NCBI GenBank assembly: GCA_014871385.1 | Contig: CM026426.1 | Span: 72,431,756 to 72,495,755, forward strand | Length of the DNA stretch: 64,000 nt | From: Ceratodon purpureus | Taxonomy: Eukaryota > Streptophyta > Bryopsida > Pseudoditrichales > Ditrichaceae | Reading direction: 5' to 3' | Made by a program: the position numbers and the translations under genes | Shown here: positions 45,293-56,818 of the stretch, piece by piece | How the letters are laid out: every line of letters starts with the position of its first letter | Numbering within the stretch: the stretch's first letter is position 1 | The notes under the pieces: model-generated | Told to the model about the DNA's origin: nothing | Databases searched by the model: none | The model's input: the letters and a program-made list of their open reading frames with translations, nothing else

Positions 45293-47089
45293 TTGCGCAC
45301 GAGTCCTTCTGGAGTATAATTCTATATTGCTGCACAGAACCTTGGCACAATTGTGCGTCGGAACCCCCGAAAAGAGAGAAAGAGTTATCTAAGTAGGGTG
45401 TGGGGTTGACGGATAGTGAACACGTTGCTGGGACTTAACGAAGAGACACCAAACTCCCCGCAGATTAGAGGAAGAAAACAGTAGAGACGAGGCGAAGAGG
45501 TAGAAAAGAAGTGGAATTAGAGGGGAAGGTGGGTAGAATAAATACCTTGCCTCCTTGGAAGACAGCATTGGATCTGGGTAGCAGTGAAGAAGGACAGTGA
45601 TTCCGCTCACAATGCTCACAGTACGTGGAAATCATGACGCACCAGCTATCACTTCTGAATTCTCAATGTCATTGATGAAGGTATTGGATCGGAAGTGAAG
45701 TGGGGAAGACACCCCGTTTCATGTCCAGGATCCTCTCAGTGGCCATCACTCTAATCACAGGGAGATTGAACTGACCTGCAATTATTAAAACACAAGTTAT
45801 TGATACACATCATCCCGAAATCATGACAGCAGTCGCTTCATTGCATCCTAGCATGTCAAAACAGAAGTAGGGACAGAGGTTGATGGGGCAGGAGTGCATT
45901 TCATAGTGATCATTATGAAGATATCCATTAACGATTTGAAATAAGACTGATGGATTGAGAAGATAAACCAGGGGTTAGAGTATAACAGAGTACTAAATCA
46001 GAGAAGGGTTTAGTGGTACCTGCGGGTTAATGTGCTGAAGTGTCTATGATGATGAAGGAGAGCTGGGGTGTTATATGACATTACTATTAAAATTGATATA
46101 AACTGTGGTGCATTAGCACGTAACAGGTTTCACGCAAAGTGGGAGGCAAATTCGGACCTCAACGGAATACCCGTTTTGCATTTCAATATTATGCATGAAC
46201 TACTGACGAGCTCAGCGCATATCATTTGGAAAATGAATCCAGAACCATGCAAATACTAAAGAAATCCAACGGTGCATTGAGTAGAACCAACTAGTATATC
46301 AACTCACGTGTAGGAAAGGTTTCCAATCGAGGTCAGAAACCAACCGATCGGCTCATTTGGAAATGCAGGCATCAAAGCAGAGGCATAAACTCAGAATCGG
46401 AGGGAACAGCCAAAGCCTTGACCCAGACTCACTGAAGACCACGTCTGGATACATACCCGTACAGCCGTATCCACAACCGTTATTATTGTGAGGACTTCTG
46501 CGAACACTCTGATCAATCTACATTGATAAAAATTGCATCTTTCACCGAGTAGTAGATCTCCAGTGATGTTTGACATGTGACGTCAAACATCAGTATTCAT
46601 TGCATCGTATTCTAATAAGAAGGTTATTTTATTAGTACTTCCGAAAAGAGGAATACCATAAGAATACAGAAAAGGACATACAGCTCGAAAAAAAAACGTA
46701 TAAAAACCGGATACCATGGTGCTCGAACTATCATCTCCGCGGATCTACATTGGGTCGATAAGTGTCACGAAATTCTGCTCCCGTATTTGCAGCCAAGAGA
46801 CTGGAACAGTAAATTCTGCAACGTTGCAACAACGAAGAAACGAAACATTAGAGGGCAATGGAGTACACTAAACAATTTGAGCAGAACAACTGGATGCGCA
46901 TGAATATCAACAGGAAAACGAGACGTCAGTCTCTCGAGGGAAATCATACGGGAGTGGAATTAGAGACTTAGCTTAGACTCAATCCCGGGTGGCAATTAAG
47001 AGGAAATTGATGAAAATGGTAAGAGAGGTAGAGAACAACATGGACTATATGTGGAATGTGGAGTGCATGCAAAAATGTGTAGACTCACC
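45293..47089. other. No gene seen
   Basis: About 1.8 kb between the unknown leftward gene and the end of TNP2. No convincing frame on either strand and no repeat noted. Confidence 0.4.
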
Positions 47090-47963
47090 TTAATCCTCCT
47101 CCGACGATGCACCCAAATCGGCATCAAATGTTGCCAATTCCTCTGGAGGGTCATCGGCGAGTACGTCTGTCCTGCGTATAACTCTTCCAGAATTCGATGG
47201 TTCGATTGGATCTTCGGACACAATGTCAGGCACCCGCAGAGCTGAGAAATCAGAGTCCCTGCCGTGACAGAATAACAAACCTTGTCCAACCTCTGCGGAA
47301 CTCGCTTCAACTCTCTTTCCCCTAGGCTCAGTTCGAACCACCACCTTCCAACCCGGAGATTCAACACAGTCACAGAAGAAGACCTGTTCCACCTGCTGGG
47401 GAAAAGCAAAAGATTCCCTACCGAAAGGAATAGTTCTTGTAAAATTAGCGATGGTAAAGCCCCATTGGTCTTTCTTCACTGTAGCGTTGGTGCCCCTGTA
47501 ATTTGCCCTGACCCAGGTACCGATGAGAACCACTTGTCGAAACACAGTATAGTCTAACTCTATTATCTCTTCTAAGTTCCCAATGTATTCCACAGGTGCA
47601 ACGACGGGGTTCCTGTCTCTCATGCCGAATCGGCATTCTCTGATAAAAGTAGCCGCGATACCTGAATCCATTGACTTGAGAGGGACCTCTGCAGACCTAA
47701 CTCTGTAATGAAAGCCGTAACCATACATGCTTCGGTATCGAGTGGCAACGGTGGAGGGAAAACACGAGACTGCTTCAACTTCGGGGTCAACATTGAGGCC
47801 CTCTACTTTTTCCCGCATTACACGAGCACGTAACCAGTCTCTAAATGGAGGCAGATTGGACAGTTCAGGGGGGTAATTGCGAGCGTGTCCGCCATCGCGT
47901 CGTGGATGCCGCGACCTCCACCTTTGTCTATCGAGATTGCGCTGTTCGACCTCAGGCTGGTAG
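47090..47963 (-). CDS. CACTA TNP2 transposase gene 2, C-terminal segment (DUF4216), split by the hAT insertion
   Basis: Leftward from the hAT edge the frame reads YQPEVEQRNLDRQRWRSR, LSNLPPFRDWLRARVMR and a DUF4216-type domain: VSCFPSTVATRYRSMYGYGF, GNLEEIIELDYTVFRQVVLI, WVRANYRGTNATVKKDQWGF, and QVEQVFFCDCVESPGWKVVV. It ends in an acidic tail (FDADLGASSEED) at a TAA, 47090-47092. The matching upstream part of the same exon lies 13 kb away at 60939-61018. The codon phase is identical on the two sides of the insertion (TAC of the target duplication is in frame in both), so the gene was open before the hAT landed. As it stands, the gene cannot make the full protein. Confidence 0.8.
47956..47963. 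repeat. Target-site duplication of the hAT element, left copy (GCTGGTAG)
   Basis: Eight bases identical to 60939-60946. An 8-bp duplication is the hallmark of the hAT superfamily. Confidence 0.95.
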
Positions 47964-48191
47964 CAGGGTTGTCTATTCGGACGGACATGGGCAAAATTTC
48001 CGGACATAGACGGACGGACGGACGGACGGACCGGTCGGTCCGCAGACACAATCGGACATTGAGGGGAGGAGGAAAATTACTAAGTTAATTTTTTTTTTTT
48101 ACAACTTACCTATAGGGGAAACATATTGATGACATGGACAACAAACGATGACGGGGAATTCCACATACGCAAAAGGGGTGCCAGCATGTGT

Positions 48192-48386
48192 AGGGGGCGA
48201 GAGCGGGTACAGGGGGGGGGCGCGAGCGGGTTCAGGGGGGCGCGAGCGGGTTCAGGGGGGGGCGCGAGCGGGTTCAAGGGGGGGCGCGAGCGGGTTCAAG
48301 GGGGGGCGCGAGCGGGTTCAAGGGGGGGCGCGAGCGGGTTCAGGGGGAATGGGCGCGAGCGGGTTCAGGGGGGGCGCGAGCGGGGT
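48192..48386. repeat. G-rich array 1 (left subterminal), about nine GGGGGGCGCGAGCGGG units
   Basis: Units of about 20-24 bases with core GGGGGGCGCGAGCGGG and spacer TTCA or TTCAA. G-rich on the top strand. It starts about 230 bp inside the left end of the hAT element. Confidence 0.9.
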
Positions 48387-48637
48387 AGATAGTAAATTTT
48401 TGACAATGCAAAACAACCTAACATTTTCATCAGAATAATATATTCGGGCTAAGCGCAATGACAAAAGTGTAAATTCAGCATAGAAAAAATGAGATACTCG
48501 TGAGCCAAAATACATGGACTTTGCAAAGTTGTATACATTTATGAAAGTAAAAGCATTTCATTACCAATTCAAACCAAAACATTACAAAAACTGTAGTATA
48601 TGAAAACTAGTCACTTAGTACTAAGTTGTAACTATTC

Positions 48638-51016
48638 CTATTCATCTGCATCTACTCCTGCTGTGCCACTTGGTCCCGCTCCATCGTCCAGCGTCAAGCT
48701 GCGCCTGGCTCTCGTCCGTGTCCGCCGGAATGGGCCATCACCTTCACTGAGAGAACGCAAAATTTGCGAGTTCCTCAATTCTCTCAATGTACGCAATGTC
48801 TGTGGAGAGTGTTCCTCCAGAAGAAAGTCAACAGCCTCATGTTTGAAAATTAACTTCCACTCCGAAAGAGACATTTGGACTGCATCACGGGCGGTCAAAG
48901 ACATGAATTGACCTTCGAGGTCTGTAACCAATTCCCCGTCCTTGTTCCATATGAGGCCTTTTGGGTGATTACCAAGTTGGAACTTCCTATGCTTCAGATC
49001 CTAGTATCCATTCAAAGTCTGATAGAAGAAATTTCGTTTCCCTTGGTCCTCCTTCTTTGATCCAATTATCTTCTTTGCCACCCTCACAATCTGATTGGGG
49101 TCATCCTCCCACCCCAACTCGTCACTTACATTGCTCTTGAAGACCGAGTGAGTCTGGGCCCGCCAACTCCAAATCAAATCTTCCCCCCACATGTTGCGGT
49201 ACTGTTCACCTGGTGTGTTTTCGGGATTTCTCTCATGGCTTGGTGGCATGTATGGAGTGAGTCCAAAAACCTCGTACAAGCGTTCATGGAACGGGGATTT
49301 GCACACCGGGCAAAATCTCCTTACCAAAAAAATGTTAATTAAACACATAGGATGGAACATGTGGGTACATGATCCAACTGCCCATCCACCCTCAGGACCA
49401 AATGAATTCATACACACAGGGCATTCTTTTGAACCATCCATCACCCACGGTTGAGGATTTGGCCAAAGCTTTCTGCTATTAACTCCTTCCTTCATTTGAA
49501 GATCATGGCACGAAGTTGCGTTTACATCGAAATTCAACTTGGCCCAATCTATGAGTTCAGGATTCGATTCTTGCTTTGCCATGGTATCTGGATACATATC
49601 ATCTGCGTTAGTCCATGAAGTGAGGCCAAAATTCCTTCGTCTGTTGTGTTGCAAGTACGATTCGTCGATCTTCTTGAACTCTAATGCAATTTGGCGACCG
49701 CTATCAACGCTGAGAATGGTTGCCACTTTCCACTCGTAGTATGCTTTAGCAAACTTAGAAACAAGGAGCCGCAAATCATTATTGGCTCTCTTCAATGTCT
49801 CCACTTCTCCCGTTAGAGCATCGGGTGGAAATGACAAGGAATCTTGACTTAATGGTCCATCGATGTCCACATAGGGTCGCGGGTATGGGGCTGGTGGAGG
49901 CAATATCACTCCAACTCGTCGTCGTTTTGCTGGAGTGGAAATATTCTCCAGCACACCGGCCGTTGCAACATCAACCGTGTTGTTGATGTAAGATTCATCC
50001 ACCAACATTGGATCTTGAACTACAGGTATATCATTGGCTTGAGAAGACTGAGGTCTTTCTCGTTCTTGCAATTGATTGCGCAAATCTGATATTACTGCAT
50101 CTTTTGCTGCTGATTCCAATCGTAGTTTTCGGATGGTCTCTTGTAACTCTGCAATGAAGCCATCCTTTTCTATTAGCTGTAATTGTAACTCCCCGACCTC
50201 CTCGGTCTGGTTAGACTGGTCATTTCTAACTAGAACCGGCATGCCAAGAACCATCGTAGGTTCAGTTCCGACCACGTCCAAATTAGCTGCCATATTTGGA
50301 TCGTTTTCCACGAAGATGGTGTTCGCATCGTCATGAGGTTCTATGACGTCCGCTGGATGGTTCATTGGAGGCTCTACAGCCATATTTGCTGGTGCTACAA
50401 TTCTACGTGGTGGACGTTCTCCACGACGACCATCGGAATCAGAATCTGGTTCAGACTCTGCTGTATCAGGCTCCCGTACTTGTGTTTTTTCCTTCATTTT
50501 TTTCCCCAGGCCACCATCTGCGTATTTCCTTTGTTTGGGAATGTCACGCTCTGTCGGCGCCCTAACACTCGGCGTGGATTTGATGGTGGACCAATCCACC
50601 ACTTTGTGAAGCACCACCTCAGCATACACCATTCTGCAAATGAACAATGGTACTTCATTGCGTTCAACACATCGTTGCTTGTATAGATGCTGGTAAACTT
50701 GTATAGAACGTTCAACAAACTCCGCATTCAAGCAATAATAGAGGTTAGCCTTGTCTGAGATCCTGTGTTTTCTGTGCCGATCATGTGGAAATATTTTTGT
50801 GATGTGGCACCACTCAATGAATTCTTCGCATGTGGAATATTTCCACGGTTCCGGCTCATCTTGCCAACCTCTAAATGCCAACTTTGTGGGGTTGTTCAGC
50901 ACATGAAGCCGCTTCTTCATCTTCTTGCCACCACGCTTCCGTTCACGATCTCTGATTTTCTTCTTTTCGGCCTTGGTGAGTGGCCTTTCCTCCGCCGGAT
51001 CTGGGTTTCCCTCCAT
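48638..51016 (-). CDS. hAT cargo gene: coiled-coil protein with RING-H2 finger (putative E3 ubiquitin ligase)
   Basis: Start at 51016 (MEGNPDPAEERPLTKAEKKK). Basic head to about residue 36, then a helical domain (about 45-150; WKYSTCEEFIEWCHITKIFP, LFICRMVYAEVVLHKVVDWS). After an acidic linker comes a coiled coil at about 275-315 (ELQLQLIEKDGFIAELQETI). The RING-H2 lies at about 530-575: ECPVC, SCTHMFHPMC and FCPVC in the order C2-C-H-H-C-C2. In known RING proteins this binds zinc and recruits E2 enzymes; the substrate is unknown. The frame meets TAG at 49001-49003 (codon 672), but the same frame goes on for 120 more codons (DLKHRKFQLGNHPKGLIWNK ... GAGPSGTAGVDADE) to 48638. The stop could be a mutation, readthrough, or the true end. 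TATA box and G-rich array 2 lie upstream at 51.35-51.63 kb. Confidence 0.75.
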
Positions 51017-51135
51017 CGTGGTGTACTGGTAAAGTTTTCTGTGTTAAAAAACACACCAACTCCTCAAAACTTCCCCCAATTGATTTTAAAATTTTCCTCC
51101 GTGGTTGATTATGGTATTGTAACTATACTTTGTGG

Positions 51136-51300
51136 CCCACCCAAGTATTCAGCAATAAGCCACCATGAGGTAGTTTAGGGCCCGAATTCCCGGATGAGCG
51201 TACAAAATAAGGCTGAAAGCTGGTACGTGGCGTTGTCAAAATACTGTAGACCCCACCCAAGTACTCAGCAATAAGCCACCATGAGGTAGTTCAAGGCCTG
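51136..51300. repeat. Direct repeat in the RING gene leader (two copies of about 45 bp)
   Basis: CACCCAAGTATTCAGCAATA (about 51138) and CACCCAAGTACTCAGCAATA (about 51250) each continue through AGCCACCATGAGGTAGTT. Spacing is about 113 bp. Lies between the TATA box and the start codon of the RING gene. Confidence 0.8.
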
Positions 51301-51349
51301 AGTGCCAAGGTGGAGCTAAAAAAAGTGGGGGGGGGAGGGCGCCCCCTTC

Positions 51350-51361
51350 ACTTATATAGTC
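51350..51361 (-). promoter_or_regulatory. TATA box of the RING cargo gene
   Basis: The minus strand reads GACTATATAAGTG here, about 340 bases upstream of the start codon and directly next to G-rich array 2, which lies just upstream of it on this strand. Confidence 0.7.
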
Positions 51362-51630
51362 GGGGGGGGGGGGGCGCGAGCGGGGTCGGGGGGGCGCGAG
51401 CGGCTGAGGGGGGGCGCGAGCGGGATTAAGGGGGGGCGCGCGCGGGTTTAGGGGGGGGGCGCGAACGGGTCTCGGGGGGGGGGGGCGCGAGCGAGGCAGG
51501 GGGCGCGAGCGGGTATGGGGGGGCGCGAGCGGGTATATGGGGGGGCGCGAGCGGGTTCAGGGGGAGGTGCGCAAGCGGGTATGGGGGGGCGCGAGCGGGA
51601 TCAAGGGGGGGCGCGAGAGGGTCCCCCCCT
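51362..51630. repeat. G-rich array 2 (RING gene promoter)
   Basis: About ten units with core GGGGGGCGCGAGCGGG and mixed spacers (TATGG, TTCA, ATTAA, GTCGG). It ends in a GTCCCCCCCTTAA boundary. Confidence 0.9.
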
Positions 51631-51999
51631 TAAAACAAACTCTCATTTCCTTAGGAGTACCATTGAAGAAGGTTGGAAGACAATAATAAAAACAAATGCA
51701 ATGGATTTTTTCACCATTTCTCTCTAAAATAAAATTAAAAATTAAAAATTAAAATGGGATATGAAAATAAGGAATACTGATTTGAATAATTTGGGGATGA
51801 GAAATCAAATTATAGAAAAACAATCATGACTATAATAAGGGACTCGGGATAAAAAGGGATGAATAACATGGGATGAAAGAAGTTATCAAGATGAATAAAT
51901 GTCATGGTGGTTAGAAACTGAGTTATCCCATAACGGAATATTGATCTAATGCACCATGAATAATATAATGTTGACTACAAGGAAATTAGTGTATTAATA

Positions 52000-53893
52000 T
52001 TAGAATAAAATAAAAAGAATAGCATGGTATGGAAGAGAGTTCGATTAGGGTTTAAAAAAATAAAAAATATAATGCATTGAACATATGGATCCTACAATGC
52101 TCTAACATATAATTAAAAATATAAAGAATCATAAAGAAGGGCTCGATGCAATTGGTTTGGCATATAAACGGAATAAAATTAAATCAATAGCATGGAGTGG
52201 AAGAGATAAAGGGAATAAAATAAAAAGAATAGCATGGTGTGAAAGAGAGTTCGATTAGGGTTTAAAAAAATAAAAAATATAATGCATTGAACATATGGAT
52301 CCTACAATGCTCTAACATATAATTAAAAATATAAAGAATCATAAAGAAGGGCTCGATGCAATTGGTTTGGCATATAAACGGAATAAAATTAAATCAATAG
52401 CATGGAGTGGAAGAGATAAAGGGAATAAAATAAAAAGAATAGCATGGTGTGAAAGAGAGTTCGATTAGAGTTTAAAAAAATAAAAAATATAATGCATTGA
52501 ACATATGGATCCTACAATGCTCTAACATATAATTAAAAATATAAAGAATCATAAAGAAGGGCTCGATGCAATTGGTTTGGCATATAAACGGAAAAAATAA
52601 AATCAATAGCATGGAGTGGAAGAGATAAAGGGAATAAAATAAAAAGAATAGCATGGTGTGGAAGAGAGTTCGATTAGAGTTTAAAAAAATAAAAAATATA
52701 ATGCATTGAACATATGGATCCTACAATGCTCTAACATATAATTAAAAATATAAAGAATCATAAAGAAGGGCTCGATGCAATTGGTTTGGCATGTAAACGG
52801 AATAAAATTAAATCAATAGCATGGAGTGGAAGAGATAAAGGGATTAAAATAAAAAGAATAGCATGGTGTGGAAGAGAGTTCGATTAGAGTTTAAAAAAAT
52901 AAAAAATATAATGCATTGTTTATACGGATCCTACAATGCTCTAACATATAATAAAAAAAAAAAAAAAAATCATAAAGAAGGGCTCGATGCAATTGGTTTG
53001 GCTGATAAACGGAATAAAATTAAATCAATAGCATGGAGTGGAAGAGATAAAAGGAATAAAATAAAAAGAATAGCATGGTGTGGAAATACGTAGGATTACA
53101 GTTTAATAAAATAAAAAATTATAATGCATTGTACATACGGATCCTACAATGCTCTAACATATAATTAAAAATATAAAGAATCATAAAGAAGGGCTCGATG
53201 CAATTGGTTTGGCATATAAACGGAAAAAATAAAATCAATAGCATGGAGTGGAAGAGATAAAGGGAATAAAATAAAAAGAATAGCATGGTGTGGAAGAGAG
53301 TTCGATTAGAGTTTAAAAAAATAAAAAATATAATGCATTGAACATATGGATCCTACAATGCTCTAACATATAATTAAAAATATAAAGAATCATAAAGAAG
53401 GGCTCGATGCAATTGGTTTGGCATATAAACGGAATAAAATTAAATCAATAGCATGGAGTGGAAGAGATAAAGGGATTAAAATAAAAAGAATAGCATGGTG
53501 TGGAAGAGAGTTCGATTAGAGTTTAAAAAAATAAAAAATATAATGCATTGTTTATACGGATCCTACAATGCTCTAACATATAATAAAAAAAAAAAAAAAA
53601 ATCATAAAGAAGGGCTCGATGCAATTGGTTTGGCTGATAAACGGAATAAAATTAAATCAATAGCATGGAGTGGAAGAGATAAAAGGAATAAAATAAAAAG
53701 AATAGCATGGTGTGGAAATACGTAGGATTACAGTTTAATAAAATAAAAAATTATAATGCATTGTACATACGGATCTTACAATGCTCTAACATATTATAAA
53801 GAATCATAAATAAGGGATCGACGCAATTGGTTTGGAAATGGACGTTTTACAATTAAATCAATAGCATGGAGTGGAAGAGAGGCTAGAGCTGCA
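52000..53893. repeat. 210-bp AT-rich satellite, about nine units with trimeric higher-order structure
   Basis: The landmark TCGATTAG recurs at 52041, 52251, 52461, 52670, 52880, 53302 and 53512, a spacing of 209-211 where adjacent. Units at about 53091 and 53723 carry a variant (GGAAATACGTAGGATTACAG). Variants repeat every third unit: the block starting at 52863 is copied almost exactly at 53495, 632 bp later. Each unit includes GGATCCTACAATGCTCTAAC and GGGCTCGATGCAATTGGTTT. The last unit (53780-53893) is shortened. Identical 76-codon frames at 52863 and 53495 are by-products of the satellite. Confidence 0.92.
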
Positions 53894-53899
53894 TGAGAG

Positions 53900-54037
53900 G
53901 TTGTGCAAGTATAAAATCCCAATACTTTGTATTTTCTAATTTGTTTTATTTTATTTTTTTCTCTTAGAAAGTAGTGTAGAGATTTCACAATTTCAGAAGA
54001 GAAATAGAAAATAAAAAATGAGATCGAAAACAAATGG
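53900..54037. other. Short AT-rich link between the satellite and array 3
   Basis: No structure seen beyond T- and A-rich tracts. Confidence 0.4.
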
Positions 54038-54250
54038 AAGGGGGGGGGGGGCGCGAGCGTGTCTGAGGGGGCGCGAGCGGGTTGGGGGGGGCGCGGACGG
54101 GTATGGGCGCGAGCGGGTACAGGGGCGCGAGCGGGTGGGGGGGCGCGAGCGGGTACGGGGGGGGCGCGAACGGGTATAGGGGGGGGGGGCGCGAGCGGGT
54201 ACAGGGGGGCGCGAGCGGGTTCAGGGGGGGGGGCGCGAGCGGGTCCGTGG
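54038..54250. repeat. G-rich array 3 (kinase gene promoter)
   Basis: About ten units of GGGGGGCGCGAGCGGG with spacers such as GTACA, TATGG and TTCA, on the top strand. Confidence 0.9.
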
Positions 54251-54252
54251 GG

Positions 54253-54264
54253 ACTATATAAGGT
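54253..54264 (+). promoter_or_regulatory. TATA box of the kinase cargo gene
   Basis: GACTATATAAGG follows the last unit of array 3 within about 10 bases and lies about 155 bases before the start codon at 54417. A CT-rich leader (CTCTCGCCCCCCTCACTCCT) follows. Confidence 0.75.
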
Positions 54265-54416
54265 GGGGAGAAGCTCTCGCCCCCCTCACTCCTTCCCACT
54301 GCGGCTCCTTGTCCTGACGTGTGAAAACACGCCTTGCTTGGAACTGCTTATGTGGGAAGTCTTCATTGGGGCGGGGGGGGAAGTTGTTGATTTTTTTTTC
54401 AGGGATTTACTTTGCG

Positions 54417-55997
54417 ATGTCTTGTAGACAAGGCTCCGGCAAGCGGCCTATGTATGTGGACTTGGATGCTCCAGATGCGGTGGACCATATGAGTTGCGTA
54501 ACACCTCATGGTTCTAGTGGTTCTACTCCTTCATCTAGCTCGAAGGGTAAAAAGAAGAAGAGTATACCAGCGCACGAGAAGGATGACGGTTATCCACCAT
54601 TGGAGTATACGCATTTCATCAGGAAGGTGGCCGTCGAGTACTACAAGGCCCGTACCATACGAATGTTGAAGGCAATGTACCTTGATCACGGAGAGAATGG
54701 TATCTACAACCTCCAACGTGATTTGGAAAGGGAATTTTGGAGCGCATTGGAAGGATCAGAGATGTACATGGATTGCAAGACGAAGTATTTTCACAGCCCG
54801 AAGTGGTTGACACAACAAGTGAGTAGTGCTACGACAAATGTCATTCATGTGTTTGAATCACATGTCAAGAAACCACAAGGCGAAGAATGGAGCAACCAAG
54901 ACAAAGTGTTTATTCAAAAACTGACAACGGTTCAGGAGGCATGTTTGAGATGTTCTAAGGGGAAAACAAAGATTATGCCTTGGAATGAGCAAGCATTGAA
55001 CTCAGCATTGGAAGCACACATGTATGGTGCATTGATATGGATTCCGGTTACGGCCAAGGTTGTGCCATTATCTGGCTTCAATGCCGAGGGGGGGTATGGC
55101 AAAGTGCGAAAAGTGCGAATAGCCAATATGAAGAAAATTCCAATTCACATAGAATTTGCGGGAAAACTTTCCAAGGCTAAAACCGAAGTGAAGAAGCGAG
55201 AGGAACGGGCGATTGAGGCCACGGTTAACCCCGTAGAGCATCCGGGTGTGATAAAATTTTGGGCCATTCACGCTAAGACCATGGAAGCTTATACCCTGTG
55301 GTGGAATGGAGATTGCCTCCGCAACTTCCTCAAGATAAATGAGAAGGCATCCGAGGCAATAGATTACAAAGAAATTTTGAAGTCGAGGGATATGCCCATG
55401 GAAGAGTGCCAAAGAATTGTTGCCTACCGAAAGAACCGGGGAATGTTGGCGTGGAGTCTCATCTACGTTATGGACATAGTCCATAAGGCTGAAATCCTCC
55501 ACAACGACTTAACGCCATCCAACATTCTACTCCACTTTCCACCTCATGACAAGAATAAAGTATATATTGGTGTGTGCGATTGGGGTGTGGCAAGCAGAGT
55601 CATTGAGAACAAGGCCTCCCCTTATGGTGTGATGGACCCCGATGAACTTGTACAAGTAAAGGAGAGGAGGGTAGGAGTTGCACCGGAGTTGTTCTTTTTA
55701 TATGGCAAAAAAGATGATGAGGAACGGAATTTGGAGCGCATGAAGAGGATGCATCCATGTACGACGCTATCTGATGCATTTTCGGTAGGCCATTTGGCAA
55801 AGAAGATATGGAGAGAAGAAGATTGCCCAGAACTCTTCAAGGATTCAATCTCAAAGATTGTATTCTCATCAAAGTTGGATAGCTTGCTTAACGAAGATCC
55901 TACAAAGAGGCTTTCACTTGCAAAAGTTGTGAATGATTTGATGAGCCCCCCTTACAACTTCCAAGCTCCCAATGGTTGTTTTAGATACACATTGTAG
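54417..55997 (+). CDS. hAT cargo gene: protein kinase-like protein
   Basis: I choose ATG 54417 (MSCRQGSGKRPMYVDLDAPD), 526 residues. The N-terminal 200 residues are a helical domain of unknown family (LEYTHFIRKVAVEYYKARTI, FWSALEGSEMYMDCKTKYF). The kinase fold follows: a glycine loop with GGYGKV (about 223), a candidate ATP-site Lys in FAGKLSK (about 243), a helix with Glu residues, a catalytic loop HNDLTPSN (about 360-367; Asp and Asn kept, the usual Lys is Thr), DWG in place of DFG (about 387), APE (about 421), SDAFSVG for DxWSxG, and a late Arg (KRLS). Length and motifs fit an active or recently active kinase, specificity unknown. It lies between array 3 with its TATA box and array 4, on the strand of the transposase. 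Plant hATs are not known to need a kinase, so I infer cargo modifying the transposase or host proteins. Confidence 0.8.
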   Translation: MSCRQGSGKRPMYVDLDAPDAVDHMSCVTPHGSSGSTPSSSSKGKKKKSIPAHEKDDGYPPLEYTHFIRKVAVEYYKARTIRMLKAMYLDHGENGIYNLQRDLEREFWSALEGSEMYMDCKTKYFHSPKWLTQQVSSATTNVIHVFESHVKKPQGEEWSNQDKVFIQKLTTVQEACLRCSKGKTKIMPWNEQALNSALEAHMYGALIWIPVTAKVVPLSGFNAEGGYGKVRKVRIANMKKIPIHIEFAGKLSKAKTEVKKREERAIEATVNPVEHPGVIKFWAIHAKTMEAYTLWWNGDCLRNFLKINEKASEAIDYKEILKSRDMPMEECQRIVAYRKNRGMLAWSLIYVMDIVHKAEILHNDLTPSNILLHFPPHDKNKVYIGVCDWGVASRVIENKASPYGVMDPDELVQVKERRVGVAPELFFLYGKKDDEERNLERMKRMHPCTTLSDAFSVGHLAKKIWREEDCPELFKDSISKIVFSSKLDSLLNEDPTKRLSLAKVVNDLMSPPYNFQAPNGCFRYTL

Positions 55998-56214
55998 TTC
56001 CATAGTGAATTACGTTTGGAACATTTTGATTGCCTATGTGGCCTTCTTTGCACATTTCGAATATTTTAATAAATCGTTTTTTCGGCGTATACATGCCTTG
56101 GTGGAACATGAAATGGTATTGTTGGTTTTGTAATGGAATGAAAAATTGTTTTTAAAAAAAAAATGAAAAAACTGTATGGCCCATTCACCGGGACTGCCCC
56201 TCGTACAAGGGTGC

Positions 56215-56607
56215 CTCCCCCTGAACCCGCTCGCGCCCCCCCCTCTGGAAGCTCGCGCCCCTCCCTTCCAGAAGCTCGCGCCCCCCCTCTGAGAAGCTCG
56301 CGCCCCCCTTTGCAGTAGGTTGCGCCCCCCCCCTTGAAAAAGCTCGCGCCCCCCCTTGGAGAAGCTCGCGCCCCCCCCCTTGGAGAAGCTCGCGCCCCCC
56401 CCCCTCGGAGAAGCTCGCGCCCCCCCTGTTGGAGAAGCTCGCGCCCCCCTGGAGAAGCTCGCGCCCCCCCCTGGAGAAGCTCGCGCCCCCCCCTGGAAAA
56501 GCTCGCGCCCCCCCCTGGAAAGAGAAGCTCGCGCCCCCCCACCTGGGGAAACTCGCGCCCCCTGCACACGGTCGCGCCCCCCCGCCTGGAGAAACTCGCG
56601 CCCCCCC
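56215..56607. repeat. Array 4 (transposase promoter), C-rich on the top strand
   Basis: About eighteen units of GCTCGCGCCCCCCC with spacer TGGAGAA or TGGAAAA, i.e. the same core as arrays 1-3 in inverse orientation but with its own homogenised spacer. Long frames across it are by-products. Confidence 0.9.
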
Positions 56608-56610
56608 TCA

Positions 56611-56622
56611 CAAGTATAAATG
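56611..56622 (+). promoter_or_regulatory. TATA box of the hAT transposase gene
   Basis: CAAGTATAAATG lies about 8 bases after the last unit of array 4 and about 200 bases before the start codon. Same array-TATA order as at the other two genes. Confidence 0.7.
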
Positions 56623-56818
56623 CCACCAACTTAGCCCAAGCCCAATATCATTTGAAATCATGGCCTCTAGTCCCGGAACTCCTTGTGGGCTCCTTGCTTG
56701 AGACTATGTGCATCACATTGGCCTGTGGTTGATGTCTACACATACCATTTTTTTCTCACATGTGTCATACTAACACTTGCAGACAGGAGATCATTGTACT
56801 TTTTCAGAGACACGGAGA

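Noticed and set aside
48126-48438. Gly/Arg/Ala-rich frames across G-rich arrays (also at 51.5, 54.1, 56.1-56.7 and 60.4-60.8 kb)
   Set aside because: Overlapping frames in several registers with low-complexity composition; the DNA repeat explains them.
52863-53725. Two identical 76-codon frames
   Set aside because: They are copies of the same stretch of the 210-bp satellite and have no protein character.
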